DNA from: Ignavibacteriales bacterium
Lineage (GTDB): Bacteria > Bacteroidota > Ignavibacteria > Ignavibacteriales > Ignavibacteriaceae
Assembly (NCBI GenBank): GCA_016709155.1
Contig: JADJEI010000014.1
Location: 62,001-126,000 of the forward strand
Direction: 5' to 3'
Length of the DNA: 64,000 nucleotides
In this document: piece after piece, positions 57,077-64,000 of the stretch
How positions within the stretch are numbered: the stretch's first letter is position 1
Layout: every line of letters begins with the position of its first letter
The notes under the pieces: model-generated
What the model saw: only the letters and a program-made list of their open reading frames with translations
Databases searched by the model: none
What the model was told of the DNA's origin: nothing
Made by a program: the position numbers and the translations under genes

Positions 57077-57431
57077 TAGTAATATCATTATTTATTCATG
57101 CATACCTGATTACAAGTTTATTTCTGATTTTATAATCGAAAATCTTCCCGCTGTTTCTATAATATCCAAAATCGAAGTGCTTGGATACAGCAAAATTACT
57201 TCTAATGAAAAATTAAGAATTGAAAATATATTTAATATACTTGAGGTTATCGGATTTTCGGAAGAGATCGTTTCTAAAACTATTGAACTAAAGAGTAAGT
57301 ATAATCTTAAACTGGCTGATGCAATTATTGCAGCAACATCAATCGTTAATGAACTTGTTTTATGTACAAGAAATTTAAAAGATTTTAATAAAATTAAAAA
57401 GATTAAACTCTATAATCCATTTGATGATTAG
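57060..57431 (+). CDS. PIN-domain ribonuclease toxin (VapC-like)
   Basis: About 123 residues from GTG 57060 (the next upstream TTG at 57054 is also possible). Acidic residues of the active site are Asp in KYLIDSNIII, Glu in KIEVLGY, and Asp in LKLADAIIAATSI; CTRNLKDF gives the fourth region. The family cuts specific tRNAs or rRNA. It overlaps its antitoxin by 17 bases. Confidence 0.85.
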   Translation: MKYLIDSNIIIYSCIPDYKFISDFIIENLPAVSIISKIEVLGYSKITSNEKLRIENIFNILEVIGFSEEIVSKTIELKSKYNLKLADAIIAATSIVNELVLCTRNLKDFNKIKKIKLYNPFDD

Positions 57432-57459
57432 ACTATATGTATGTCAGGATTTTTACTAT

Positions 57460-59571
57460 TCATTCCATCTCTTCCTTCTTCACCCATATGCCATTTTTCC
57501 AATAAAGGATATTGTTCTTGAGGATATTTTCATATTCCTTTGTATCGGAATACGGTAGGTTAAGGATCCCTTTTGCTACAAGTGAATCTCTTTTAACACG
57601 GAATTGATTATCAACCGATATATTAAAATCAATAAGATTTTGGGTTAACTTATACCAAATACCTGAAAATGAATTCTTCATATCTGAGTCTATTATAAAA
57701 AAATATTCTTTTGTATTGCTTAAATAATTAAGAGTTCCCATATGAATTGATTGAAATCGATTTTGTACTGCAAAATCATAATCAGTCTTAGGTATTCTAA
57801 TTAAACAAATAAAATCTGAGACTGGATAATTTTTTATTTGATAATTATCTGTTGTTGGTCTTATACAATTGACACCTGTTAAATTAAATCCAAAAAATAT
57901 AGCATCTTCAAAACCATTGTCTAAACCAATACATAAAATATCCTTTTTACCATCATTGTTTATATCTCTAATTTTACCATCGTAAGTATGGCCTGAAGAC
58001 CATAGAATACCAGTATTAATTTTCTGGGTAGTAAGATCAATTGCAAATACTGCGGAACTAAAAGAATTCCCATTATTAGCAAACAAAAAAAGTGAATTGT
58101 TCTTTCCGATCATAAGAGTATCAATCATATAAATTGTATACATTGATTCTAAATCCTCTCGCAAAGAACTTACTTTCTCTTGAAAAGAAAATTTCCAAAG
58201 CAAGTTCTGATATTTATCATAACATCTTAACGCGCAGGTAGTGTTAAATTCACCATTTTTCCCAATTTGTTCATTTGCAATTAATACTTCTGATGTACCA
58301 TCAGAATTCACATCAATCAGTTTACTGAACTTGGATAAATAATTTTCATTTCCCACAGAAAGTTCATCCAATCTCAAATGTCTTTTCCAAAGCAACTTTC
58401 CATTATTGTTTTTAACAAAAATGTATTGTCCATCAGCTGAAACCGAAGCTGGGTTATCATCAAAATCAAGTACGAAGAAATAAGAAAGCAGCACTGTCAA
58501 TAATATTGCAGTAAGAATTCCTGCCCAGTTGTGTTTTACAAATCTGCCGCTTCGCTGTACGGGTGTTAGTTTTTTAATCTCTACTATGTTCCTTCGGTTC
58601 AGTATGTCTTCAAGGTTTGTTACGGGAATTAGTTCTAAGTTTCGATTGGGATAAAGTGTTTTTAATTCGTCAAGTTTTTGTTTTGCGGCTGGGTAATCAT
58701 CAAACGGTACAACAAACATTTTTGCACGTGAGTAAAATACTGCTGCAGTTTTTGCTTTTATTATTTCCGCTGAAACAGAGTTTATCTTTCCTGCCCCATC
58801 CATTGGACCGGTGAAAACCATACTGTTTGCTGTACGCGCAACTGTGTTGGAGTTATAAAACTTTAATAGTTCTTCAATAAAACATAAAGTTAAAACCACT
58901 CCAAGTGAACTGCCGCGGTAAACTCCATAGCTTCCGTTAAAGTGAATGAACACTTCAAAATTCTGGTTATCTTTTTTTACTTTGCTTTGTACAAAACTCT
59001 TTGCTGCCTGCCAGGAATTATTTAGTTGTGTAGTTAACAGTTCATCTTTTTCAATTTCATCGGGAATAGTAAAAAACTTTTGTGAAGTGTTTACTGGTTT
59101 TAAGTGAAGGGTGATTGTGTCTAAATAGCCATCAATATTATTCTCGTTGTCATTGTTTTTGGAGAGCAGAGGAAAAATAAAACGCTTTCGTGTACTGTCA
59201 TCACTTTCAATTCCATCAAGAGCATTTTTTATAATCAAAGTTTTTTCTTGAAGTGAATGAAGAGAATTTTCTAAATCGCTGGTGATATTTTTTAATGATT
59301 GAATTTGAAGTATCGTTTTTATCTGTTCGATTATAGAATCAGTAATCTTAATGTCAATTCCTTCGGGTAAGAATAGATCGAGAAGTCTTTTATAAGCATC
59401 TATAAATTCGGGAAGATAACTTTCGACCAGAAGTGAATTGTTTGAGGCAAATAGAAGTTTAATAAAATTTTGAAGAGCAAATACTTTGTGGCGGGCAGAT
59501 GTGTTTCTGCTTAATTCCGAATGCAGAGATAGTCTTGAAGACTCTATTGTAAGCAGGATATCAGTATTCAA
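57460..59571 (-). CDS. Fusion of Lon-like (S16) domain, membrane helix and propeller-like domain
   Basis: 703 residues. Part 1 (about 1-140) is helical. Part 2 (about 170-330) resembles a Lon proteolytic domain: FEVFIHFNGSYGVYRGSSLG at the nucleophile position and GPMDGAGKINSVSAEIIKAK near the Lys. The GPSAG box reads YRGSSLG, so catalysis is uncertain. Part 3 is a helix (WAGILTAILLTVLLSYFFVL). Part 4 has FG-GAP/PQQ-like loops (DVNSDGTSEVLIAN, DINNDGKKDILCIG). I do not know a named family for the whole. The domain order is described from motifs only. Confidence 0.7.
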   Translation of the reverse strand: MNTDILLTIESSRLSLHSELSRNTSARHKVFALQNFIKLLFASNNSLLVESYLPEFIDAYKRLLDLFLPEGIDIKITDSIIEQIKTILQIQSLKNITSDLENSLHSLQEKTLIIKNALDGIESDDSTRKRFIFPLLSKNNDNENNIDGYLDTITLHLKPVNTSQKFFTIPDEIEKDELLTTQLNNSWQAAKSFVQSKVKKDNQNFEVFIHFNGSYGVYRGSSLGVVLTLCFIEELLKFYNSNTVARTANSMVFTGPMDGAGKINSVSAEIIKAKTAAVFYSRAKMFVVPFDDYPAAKQKLDELKTLYPNRNLELIPVTNLEDILNRRNIVEIKKLTPVQRSGRFVKHNWAGILTAILLTVLLSYFFVLDFDDNPASVSADGQYIFVKNNNGKLLWKRHLRLDELSVGNENYLSKFSKLIDVNSDGTSEVLIANEQIGKNGEFNTTCALRCYDKYQNLLWKFSFQEKVSSLREDLESMYTIYMIDTLMIGKNNSLFLFANNGNSFSSAVFAIDLTTQKINTGILWSSGHTYDGKIRDINNDGKKDILCIGLDNGFEDAIFFGFNLTGVNCIRPTTDNYQIKNYPVSDFICLIRIPKTDYDFAVQNRFQSIHMGTLNYLSNTKEYFFIIDSDMKNSFSGIWYKLTQNLIDFNISVDNQFRVKRDSLVAKGILNLPYSDTKEYENILKNNILYWKNGIWVKKEEME

Positions 59572-60002
59572 AAATATTCCTTTGGCATAACAAAGTTAGT
59601 TCATTTAGAAAAAAGAAAAATCTCCGCCACTAATTACACTAATTTTCACGAATTATTAAAAAAAATTAGTGGTAATTCGTGAAATTAGTGTCAGTTGATT
59701 TTAGAAATAAGGTTCTCCATATTATTCTGTGCCTGCCGAAGTTTGAGTTTTTGAAGAATGCTCGTTACATTTCGACAAGCTCAATGTGCCAATTGAATGG
59801 CAGAAAAAAGAATCTAATAGTGATCTTAAAAAATATATCCTTAAATACTCCTATAATTTCTTAATTCTAAATTGTAAATTCAGGTGTAAATATTTTATTA
59901 CTTGTTGTGAGTTGATGAGCTAAAAATATAAACCGTTAAAACGGTTATTGATTAAATTTTTGTTTTTCTTTTTCAATGGGATAGATCCCATTGAGAACTT
60001 AA
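59572..60002. other. Non-coding spacer with three small palindromes
   Basis: An imperfect hairpin at 59637-59690 (CACTAATTTTCACGAATTA and TAATTCGTGAAATTAGTG), one at 59931-59946 (AACCGTT-AA-AACGGTT) and one at 59973-59994 (TCAATGGGA-TAGA-TCCCATTGA). No coding gene; a 61-codon plus-strand frame starting at 59679 lacks support. Confidence 0.7.
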
Positions 60003-60022
60003 TAATGCGCCCGTAGCTCAAC
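60003..60022 (+). repeat. Copy of the 5' end of tRNA-Arg
   Basis: TAATGCGCCCGTAGCTCAAC is identical to 60091-60110, the first 16 bases of tRNA-Arg(TCG) plus 4 upstream. The copy is followed by CCCGCTTTGCGGAGCAAG, not tRNA sequence. It may be the trace of an integration or recombination at the tRNA. Confidence 0.75.
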
Positions 60023-60094
60023 CCCGCTTTGCGGAGCAAGTTATTGATATTTAAAATTATTGATCAAATAGATTTTATCGTTCTCGAAATTAAT

Positions 60095-60168
60095 GCGCCC
60101 GTAGCTCAACTGGATAGAGCATTTGACTTCGGATCAAAGGGTTGAGGGTTCGAATCCTTCCGGGCGTA
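60095..60168 (+). tRNA. tRNA-Arg (anticodon TCG)
   Basis: 74 bases: acceptor GCGCCCG/CGGGCGT with discriminator A, D arm AGCTCAACTGGATAGAGC, anticodon loop TTTGA-CTTCGGA-TCAAA, T arm GAGGGTTCGAATCCTTC. CCA is not encoded. The T stem has a weak pair (GAGGG with CCTTC). Confidence 0.94.
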
Positions 60169-60236
60169 CTAGTTCAATTAACAATTAAAAATGTACAATG
60201 TACAATTCTCCAAAACAGGCTCGTACATTTTGAAGG

Positions 60237-60722
60237 GTGATTAGATTGCTATTCTCTGAAGATAAATATCGGTTTATGTTTGCAGCACTTCAGGAAGCTG
60301 AAAAAGCATTTGAAGATGATGAAGTGCCCGTTGGTGCAGTAGTTGTAAAAGACAATAGAATCATCGGTAGGGGTTATAATCAAGTAGAAAAACTTAGCGA
60401 CCCAACAGCACACGATGAAATGATTGCGATCACTGCAGCCGCAAATCATCTATCCAATTGGCGATTGACTGAGTGCGATATATTTGTTACTCTCGAACCA
60501 TGCATTATGTGTACCGGTGCTCTCCTTTCGGCAAGAATTAACTCAATTTATTTTTCTTCATTCGATTCAAAATTTGGAGCTTGTGGTTCTATTTACAATA
60601 TTGCCGAAGAAAATAAAATGAATCATAATATTTCTGTTTATTCAGGTCTTTATTCAGAAGAAAGCAATTTATTACTCACACAGTTTTTCAAAAAAAAGCG
60701 TTCACAAAAAACTAATCACTAA
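60237..60722 (+). CDS. tadA: tRNA-specific adenosine deaminase TadA
   Basis: Converts A34 to inosine in tRNA-Arg(ACG), present at 31.0 kb. The 161 residues hold the zinc motifs HDE in PTAHDEMIA and PCIMC in LEPCIMCTGALL; VPVGAVVVKDNRIIGRGYN is the N-terminal core. Most TadA have HAE; here it is HDE, still an H-x-E pair. Start is uncertain: GTG 60237, TTG 60246 or ATG 60276 are all in frame. GAAGGG lies just before. Confidence 0.92.
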   Translation: MIRLLFSEDKYRFMFAALQEAEKAFEDDEVPVGAVVVKDNRIIGRGYNQVEKLSDPTAHDEMIAITAAANHLSNWRLTECDIFVTLEPCIMCTGALLSARINSIYFSSFDSKFGACGSIYNIAEENKMNHNISVYSGLYSEESNLLLTQFFKKKRSQKTNH

Positions 60723-60749
60723 AATTTATTCACAAAATCTGGAACTATC

Positions 60750-61403
60750 ATGAGAATAATTTTATTTGGACTCCCCGGCGTAGGCAAAGGAACACAAGCA
60801 AAAATCCTTTCCTCAAATTTGAACATACCTCATATTTCCACTGGTGATATTTTAAGAAAGGCAGTAAAAGACAAGACAGAACTTGGTTTGAAGGCTCAAT
60901 CCATAATGAGCAAAGGTGAACTTGTTCCTGATGATTTGATGATCGGATTAATAAAAGATACTTTTCAACAAGACGATTGTAATAATGGATTTATACTTGA
61001 CGGTTTTCCAAGAACTGTGAAACAGGCTAATGCCTTTGACAATCTATTAAGCGAGATGAATATTTCAAATGTTGTGTTATTATATCTTACTGCAGATGAA
61101 AATGAAATTGTAAAAAGACTAACCAACAGAAGAGCATGTAAATCCTGTCAAACAATCTTTACTCTACAGGAAATTAAAGGAGTCACGAACTGTCCAATTT
61201 GCAATGCTGAAAACAGTTTTTATCAGCGGGAAGATGATCAGGAAGAAGTTATCCGAAATAGAATTGCTGTTTTTAATTCATCAACCAAACCTGTGTTTGA
61301 TCACTATCAACAACAGAATAAAGTTCTGACAATTAATGGAATTGGTTCAGTACAATTAGTCAATGATTCGATTGTGGCTGCATTGATGAGCAGAAAAAAA
61401 TAA
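60750..61403 (+). CDS. adk: Adenylate kinase
   Basis: AMP + ATP to 2 ADP. 217 residues: GLPGVGKGTQAK (P-loop), STGDILRKAVK, GFILDGFPRTVKQA, and a zinc-type LID with four Cys (CKSCQTIFTLQEIKGVTNCP, then ICNAENS). It converges end-to-end with ftsE, with no gap at 61403/61404. Confidence 0.97.
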   Translation: MRIILFGLPGVGKGTQAKILSSNLNIPHISTGDILRKAVKDKTELGLKAQSIMSKGELVPDDLMIGLIKDTFQQDDCNNGFILDGFPRTVKQANAFDNLLSEMNISNVVLLYLTADENEIVKRLTNRRACKSCQTIFTLQEIKGVTNCPICNAENSFYQREDDQEEVIRNRIAVFNSSTKPVFDHYQQQNKVLTINGIGSVQLVNDSIVAALMSRKK

Positions 61404-62084
61404 TTATTCGGCTTCCGCTTTTTGTTTGATGACAGCTTTGAAAGCTTTGCCGTTTTCGAGTTTGTAAATTTTCGAATTTACTTTTTTTACAATTTCGTAG
61501 TTGTGAGTTGCAAACAAAATTGCTGTGCCTCGTGAATTTATTTTCATAAGTATTTCAAGAATTTCGGAAGAAGTTTCTGGATCAAGATTGCCTGTTGGTT
61601 CATCGGCAAGTATTAGCATTGGTTCATTAAGTATAGCACGCGCAATTGCTACACGCTGCTGTTCGCCTCCGGAAAGTTCATTTGGTTTGCTGCTGCGGCG
61701 GTGCGAAAGTCCAACATCAGCGAGTGCATTTGTTACCTTTCTTGTTATCTCGCTTCGAGGTGTGTTTAGGACTTCAAGTACAAAAGAAAGATTGTCATAG
61801 ATATTTCTATCTTTTAATAATTTAAAATCCTGAAACACAATTCCTAACTTTCGTCTGAGTAAAGGGAGCATTTTTGGTTTGATCGTTTTAGAATCAAACT
61901 CGCCGACTCTAACGATCCCGGAGTCGGGAAAAATATTCATGTAAATCATTTGCATAAGAGTACTCTTCCCCACCCCGCTTTTGCCTATTAAAAAACAAAA
62001 TTCGCCTGGAACAACTTCTATATTTAGATCATCAAAAAGAGGGTGATTCCCATATTTAAAAACTATATCAGTAAGAGAGAGCAT
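61404..62084 (-). CDS. ftsE: Cell-division ATP-binding protein FtsE
   Basis: ABC ATPase that works with FtsX at the septum to activate wall hydrolases. 226 residues: GKSGVGKST (Walker A), GIVFQDFKLL (Q loop), LSGGEQQRVAIARAI (signature), LILADEPTGNLD (Walker B) and FATHNYEIV (H loop). The HRRSSKPNELSGGEQQR pattern is FtsE type. FtsX is not in the window. Start overlaps the methyltransferase end by 17 bases. Confidence 0.93.
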   Translation of the reverse strand: MLSLTDIVFKYGNHPLFDDLNIEVVPGEFCFLIGKSGVGKSTLMQMIYMNIFPDSGIVRVGEFDSKTIKPKMLPLLRRKLGIVFQDFKLLKDRNIYDNLSFVLEVLNTPRSEITRKVTNALADVGLSHRRSSKPNELSGGEQQRVAIARAILNEPMLILADEPTGNLDPETSSEILEILMKINSRGTAILFATHNYEIVKKVNSKIYKLENGKAFKAVIKQKAEAE

Positions 62085-62821
62085 CTTGCTTCCTTTTTTT
62101 TAGAATAAATTGCAGCCGATCCGAATTAGGACTTCCTTTTGTAAATGTGAATGCACGGTAACATTCAGCAACATATAAATTTGTTTTTCTATCACTTCAA
62201 AATAAAAATTAAACGGGTAAATTTTTTGTTTATGTTTCTCGATGATCTGTTTGCCATCCTTAAATTTTAATACAAAGATATTTTTGTGAATTCTTGTTTT
62301 AGGATTGAAGTTAGTCTGATGATCGTATTGAATATTTTTAATACTCCCGCTATGGTTTGAGTACTTAATAAACTTGTAACTATTCTTTTCGAGACTAACA
62401 TCAAAAGTAAATATACCATCGTCGGCTAATATGCTTTCTACATCTTTCAGCATGCTAAAAAACTTTTTTTTTGAAGTGAGATAATTAACACTATCGAATA
62501 ATGAAATCACAAGATTAAATTTTTTCTTTAATGGAATAGCAGACATATCAAAACAAATTTTTTTCAGTTTTTATCATTTGATTGAAAAAGCATGCTCGAA
62601 GAAATATCAGAAGCCACAATTGATTTTACATTCCTTCTTAAAATATTTGCAAAGTTGCAAGTACCGCTTCCAAGTTCAAGAGCAAAGATTTCCCCATCAA
62701 TATTTGCTGCAGCAATTGTCCAGATATACTCCGCCCATTTTTCATAGTTTACTTTACGCATTATTCTATTGTAAACAATTGAAAGATTTTCGTAAGGCTT
62801 AGAAATATTTTTCTCAGTCAT
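62068..62821 (-). CDS. Class I SAM-dependent methyltransferase, interrupted by two one-base deletions
   Basis: ATG 62821 (MTEKNISKPYENLSIVYNRI) begins the Rossmann part: ALELGSGTCNFA (motif I), VASDISSSML. The five-T run at 62568-62572 breaks the frame; one more gives NDKKLKKICFDM. A second break in the five-T run at 62184-62188 corrupts the end; one more gives IEKTNLYVAECYRAFTF and a C-terminus that continues to TGA 62068, about 251 residues. Substrate unknown. Sits between pdxA (8-base overlap) and ftsE. Confidence 0.8.
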
Positions 62822-63796
62822 TGTACAAGCGATTAATTGAAATCCTATTCGCATAATTAAATGCTTGCAGCATACTGTTTTCACTTGCGATGTTTTTACC
62901 GGCAATGTTAAAAGCCGTACCATGATCAGGTGAAGTTCGGATGATTGGAAGTCCGGCGGTATAATTAACCCCATCGTTAAAGTTCAGCATCTTGAATGGA
63001 ATAAGTGCCTGGTCGTGATACATCGCAAAGACTAAATCGTAATTTTTATAATTATGGTTTGCAAAAAATGCATCAGCTGGAAAAGGACCAAACAAATTCT
63101 TTTTTAACGCTGATGATTTAATGAATGGCGTGATGATATTTACTTCTTCTTTCCCGAGAATACCATTTTCACCAGCGTGCGGGTTCAAACCAAGTATTGC
63201 GATTTTGGATTAGAAATATTAAAATCTTCCTTTAATGATTTTACAATTGTTTCAAGTTTTGACGAAAGCAATTCCTTTGTAATTACAGAGGGAACTTTTG
63301 AGAGCGGGATATGAATTGTTAACAGTGCTGCTTTCATCTTTTGAGATAAGAACATCATTACGAAATTCTTTTGCTTTGTAATTTCAGCAAGCAATTCTGT
63401 ATGCCCGGGATAATTAATCCCTGCTTTATTGAAACTTTCCTTTGAAATTGGGGCGGTAATCATCGCAGAAAATTTATTAGAGAGACATGCATTAGCCGCA
63501 ATGGCTATTGCACTGAATGCAATTCTTCCGGAAGATTTTGTTGGCTTAGCAAGTGTGATTTTTACGTTGCCGAGATCAAATATATTCACTGATTTATTTT
63601 TAAGTGCATTTATATCATAGGAATAATAAAAGTCGAATTTGGGGGGTGTAATTTTTGAATACAACTCAAATACATTTCGCGGGCAAATAAAGGTAAAAGC
63701 TGAATCTTTTCTTTTATAAATTTTGTTAAGAGTTTTAATAACAACTTCGGGACCGATGCCATTTATATCGCCGCAAGTAAAAACGAATCTCTTCAT
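62814..63796 (-). CDS. pdxA: 4-hydroxythreonine-4-phosphate dehydrogenase, interrupted by a one-base deletion
   Basis: Pyridoxal phosphate synthesis. Part 1 (63796-63185) begins MKRFVFTCGDINGIGPEVVIKT with APISKESFNKAGINYPGHTE; part 2 has GLNPHAGENGILGKEE, MYHDQALIPFKML, and GLPIIRTSPDHGTAFNIAG. The break is in the four-T run at 63203-63206; one more gives PKIAILGLNPHAGENG. The joined protein is 327 residues, the normal size. Its start overlaps the upstream GWxTD gene stop. Confidence 0.92.
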
Positions 63797-64000
63797 TCTT
63801 CACTCAAAAGTTGAAAATCCCCGGTTCCGGTTTTATCAATAAATGAAAAAACATTGTTTGCATCTTCATAAAACCATTTTTCTATAATGTAGCCATCGTC
63901 GTTTGATATTCTATCAATTTTAGCCGGGTGTCCAAATTTAACAAATACTTTTCCCCGATCTGTATTCACACCGCTTTTACCTGAGATTGGTCTAAAATTC
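63793..64000 (-). CDS. GWxTD-like protein, C-terminal part (5' end cut by window)
   Basis: The visible 69 residues read FRPISGKSGVNTDRGKVFVK then FGHPAKIDRISNDDGYIIEK and WFYEDANNVFSFIDKTGTGD, ending FQLLSEE. The G-x-N-T-D-R-G-K-V segment and the following strands match the GWxTD domain, where the usual GWxTDRG has Asn in place of the last residue of the motif. The gene continues beyond 64000. It overlaps the pdxA start (ATGA). Function unknown. Confidence 0.75.
   Translation of the reverse strand, partial: NFRPISGKSGVNTDRGKVFVKFGHPAKIDRISNDDGYIIEKWFYEDANNVFSFIDKTGTGDFQLLSEE

Noticed and set aside
59679..59864. 61-codon plus-strand frame
   Set aside because: It begins in a palindrome arm, has no ribosome-binding site and no recognisable motif.

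Overview
The window is AT-rich and looks like a chromosomal piece of a member of the Ignavibacteriota/Bacteroidota-Chlorobi group, probably from a metagenome. The reasons are the C-terminal sorting domains of the type IX secretion kind (NFPNPFNP and YPNPVRADE motifs followed by a YDILGKEI-like strand), the DUF5683 protein, the GWxTD-like protein at the right edge, FG-GAP/VCBS proteins, the DapH route to lysine, and a menaquinol-type Rieske/cytochrome b/multihaem cluster. No species can be named from the sequence alone.

Layout. 1-1.4 kb: end of a ClC chloride channel gene. 1.4-8.9 kb: minus-strand run purF, a secreted subtilisin, a CDP-alcohol phosphatidyltransferase, ftsY. 8.9-11.4 kb: tRNA-Pro, MerR regulator, HAD phosphatase, aroQ, small genes. 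11.5-23 kb: ppx-like gene, then argD, parAB, a CHAD protein, a diadenylate cyclase (cdaA), folP, rpe, a PASTA protein and a POT/MFS transporter. 23-25.7 kb: an NFACT (RqcH-like) gene, a small membrane protein, a MITE-like element and a 21-bp minisatellite. 25.7-30.3 kb: lysine/diaminopimelate operon dapA-dapB-dapH-lysC-M20 deacetylase. 31-37.6 kb: tRNA-Arg(ACG), a two-component system whose sensor carries a CXXCH motif, and a Rieske / cytochrome b / 11-haem cytochrome c operon. 37.9-47.9 kb: a SulP anion transporter, an HTH-EIIA protein, and a six-gene hydrogenase-4-like membrane complex whose large subunit has lost all four NiFe ligands (an Ehr-like complex). 47.9-59.6 kb: accessory region with two unknown proteins, six secreted or lipidated proteins (an M19 dipeptidase-like protein, a BNR/T9SS protein, a 99-residue repeat protein and others), a PIN toxin-antitoxin pair and an unusual Lon-like/membrane/propeller fusion. 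59.6-64 kb: small palindromic repeats, a tRNA-Arg(TCG) with a 5' fragment copy, then tadA, adk, ftsE, a methyltransferase, pdxA and a truncated GWxTD gene.

The most consistent oddity is that many conserved genes are interrupted: aroQ, folP, the POT transporter, dapB, the sensor kinase, the multihaem cytochrome, EIIA, hyfB (twice), the M19 protein, two secreted proteins, a methyltransferase (twice) and pdxA each carry a one-base shift, mostly in a homopolymer. The M20 gene and hyfC each carry one in-frame stop. Because the hits include essential biosynthetic genes and both halves remain well conserved, I read most of these as consensus errors, and I annotate each such gene as one locus with the position of the break.

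The strongest candidate for a little-described system is the SulP + HTH-EIIA + Ehr-like complex, next to the redox-sensing kinase and Rieske/cytochrome b/multihaem operon. Together they could link quinone or ferredoxin redox chemistry to ion and anion transport; that link is inference.
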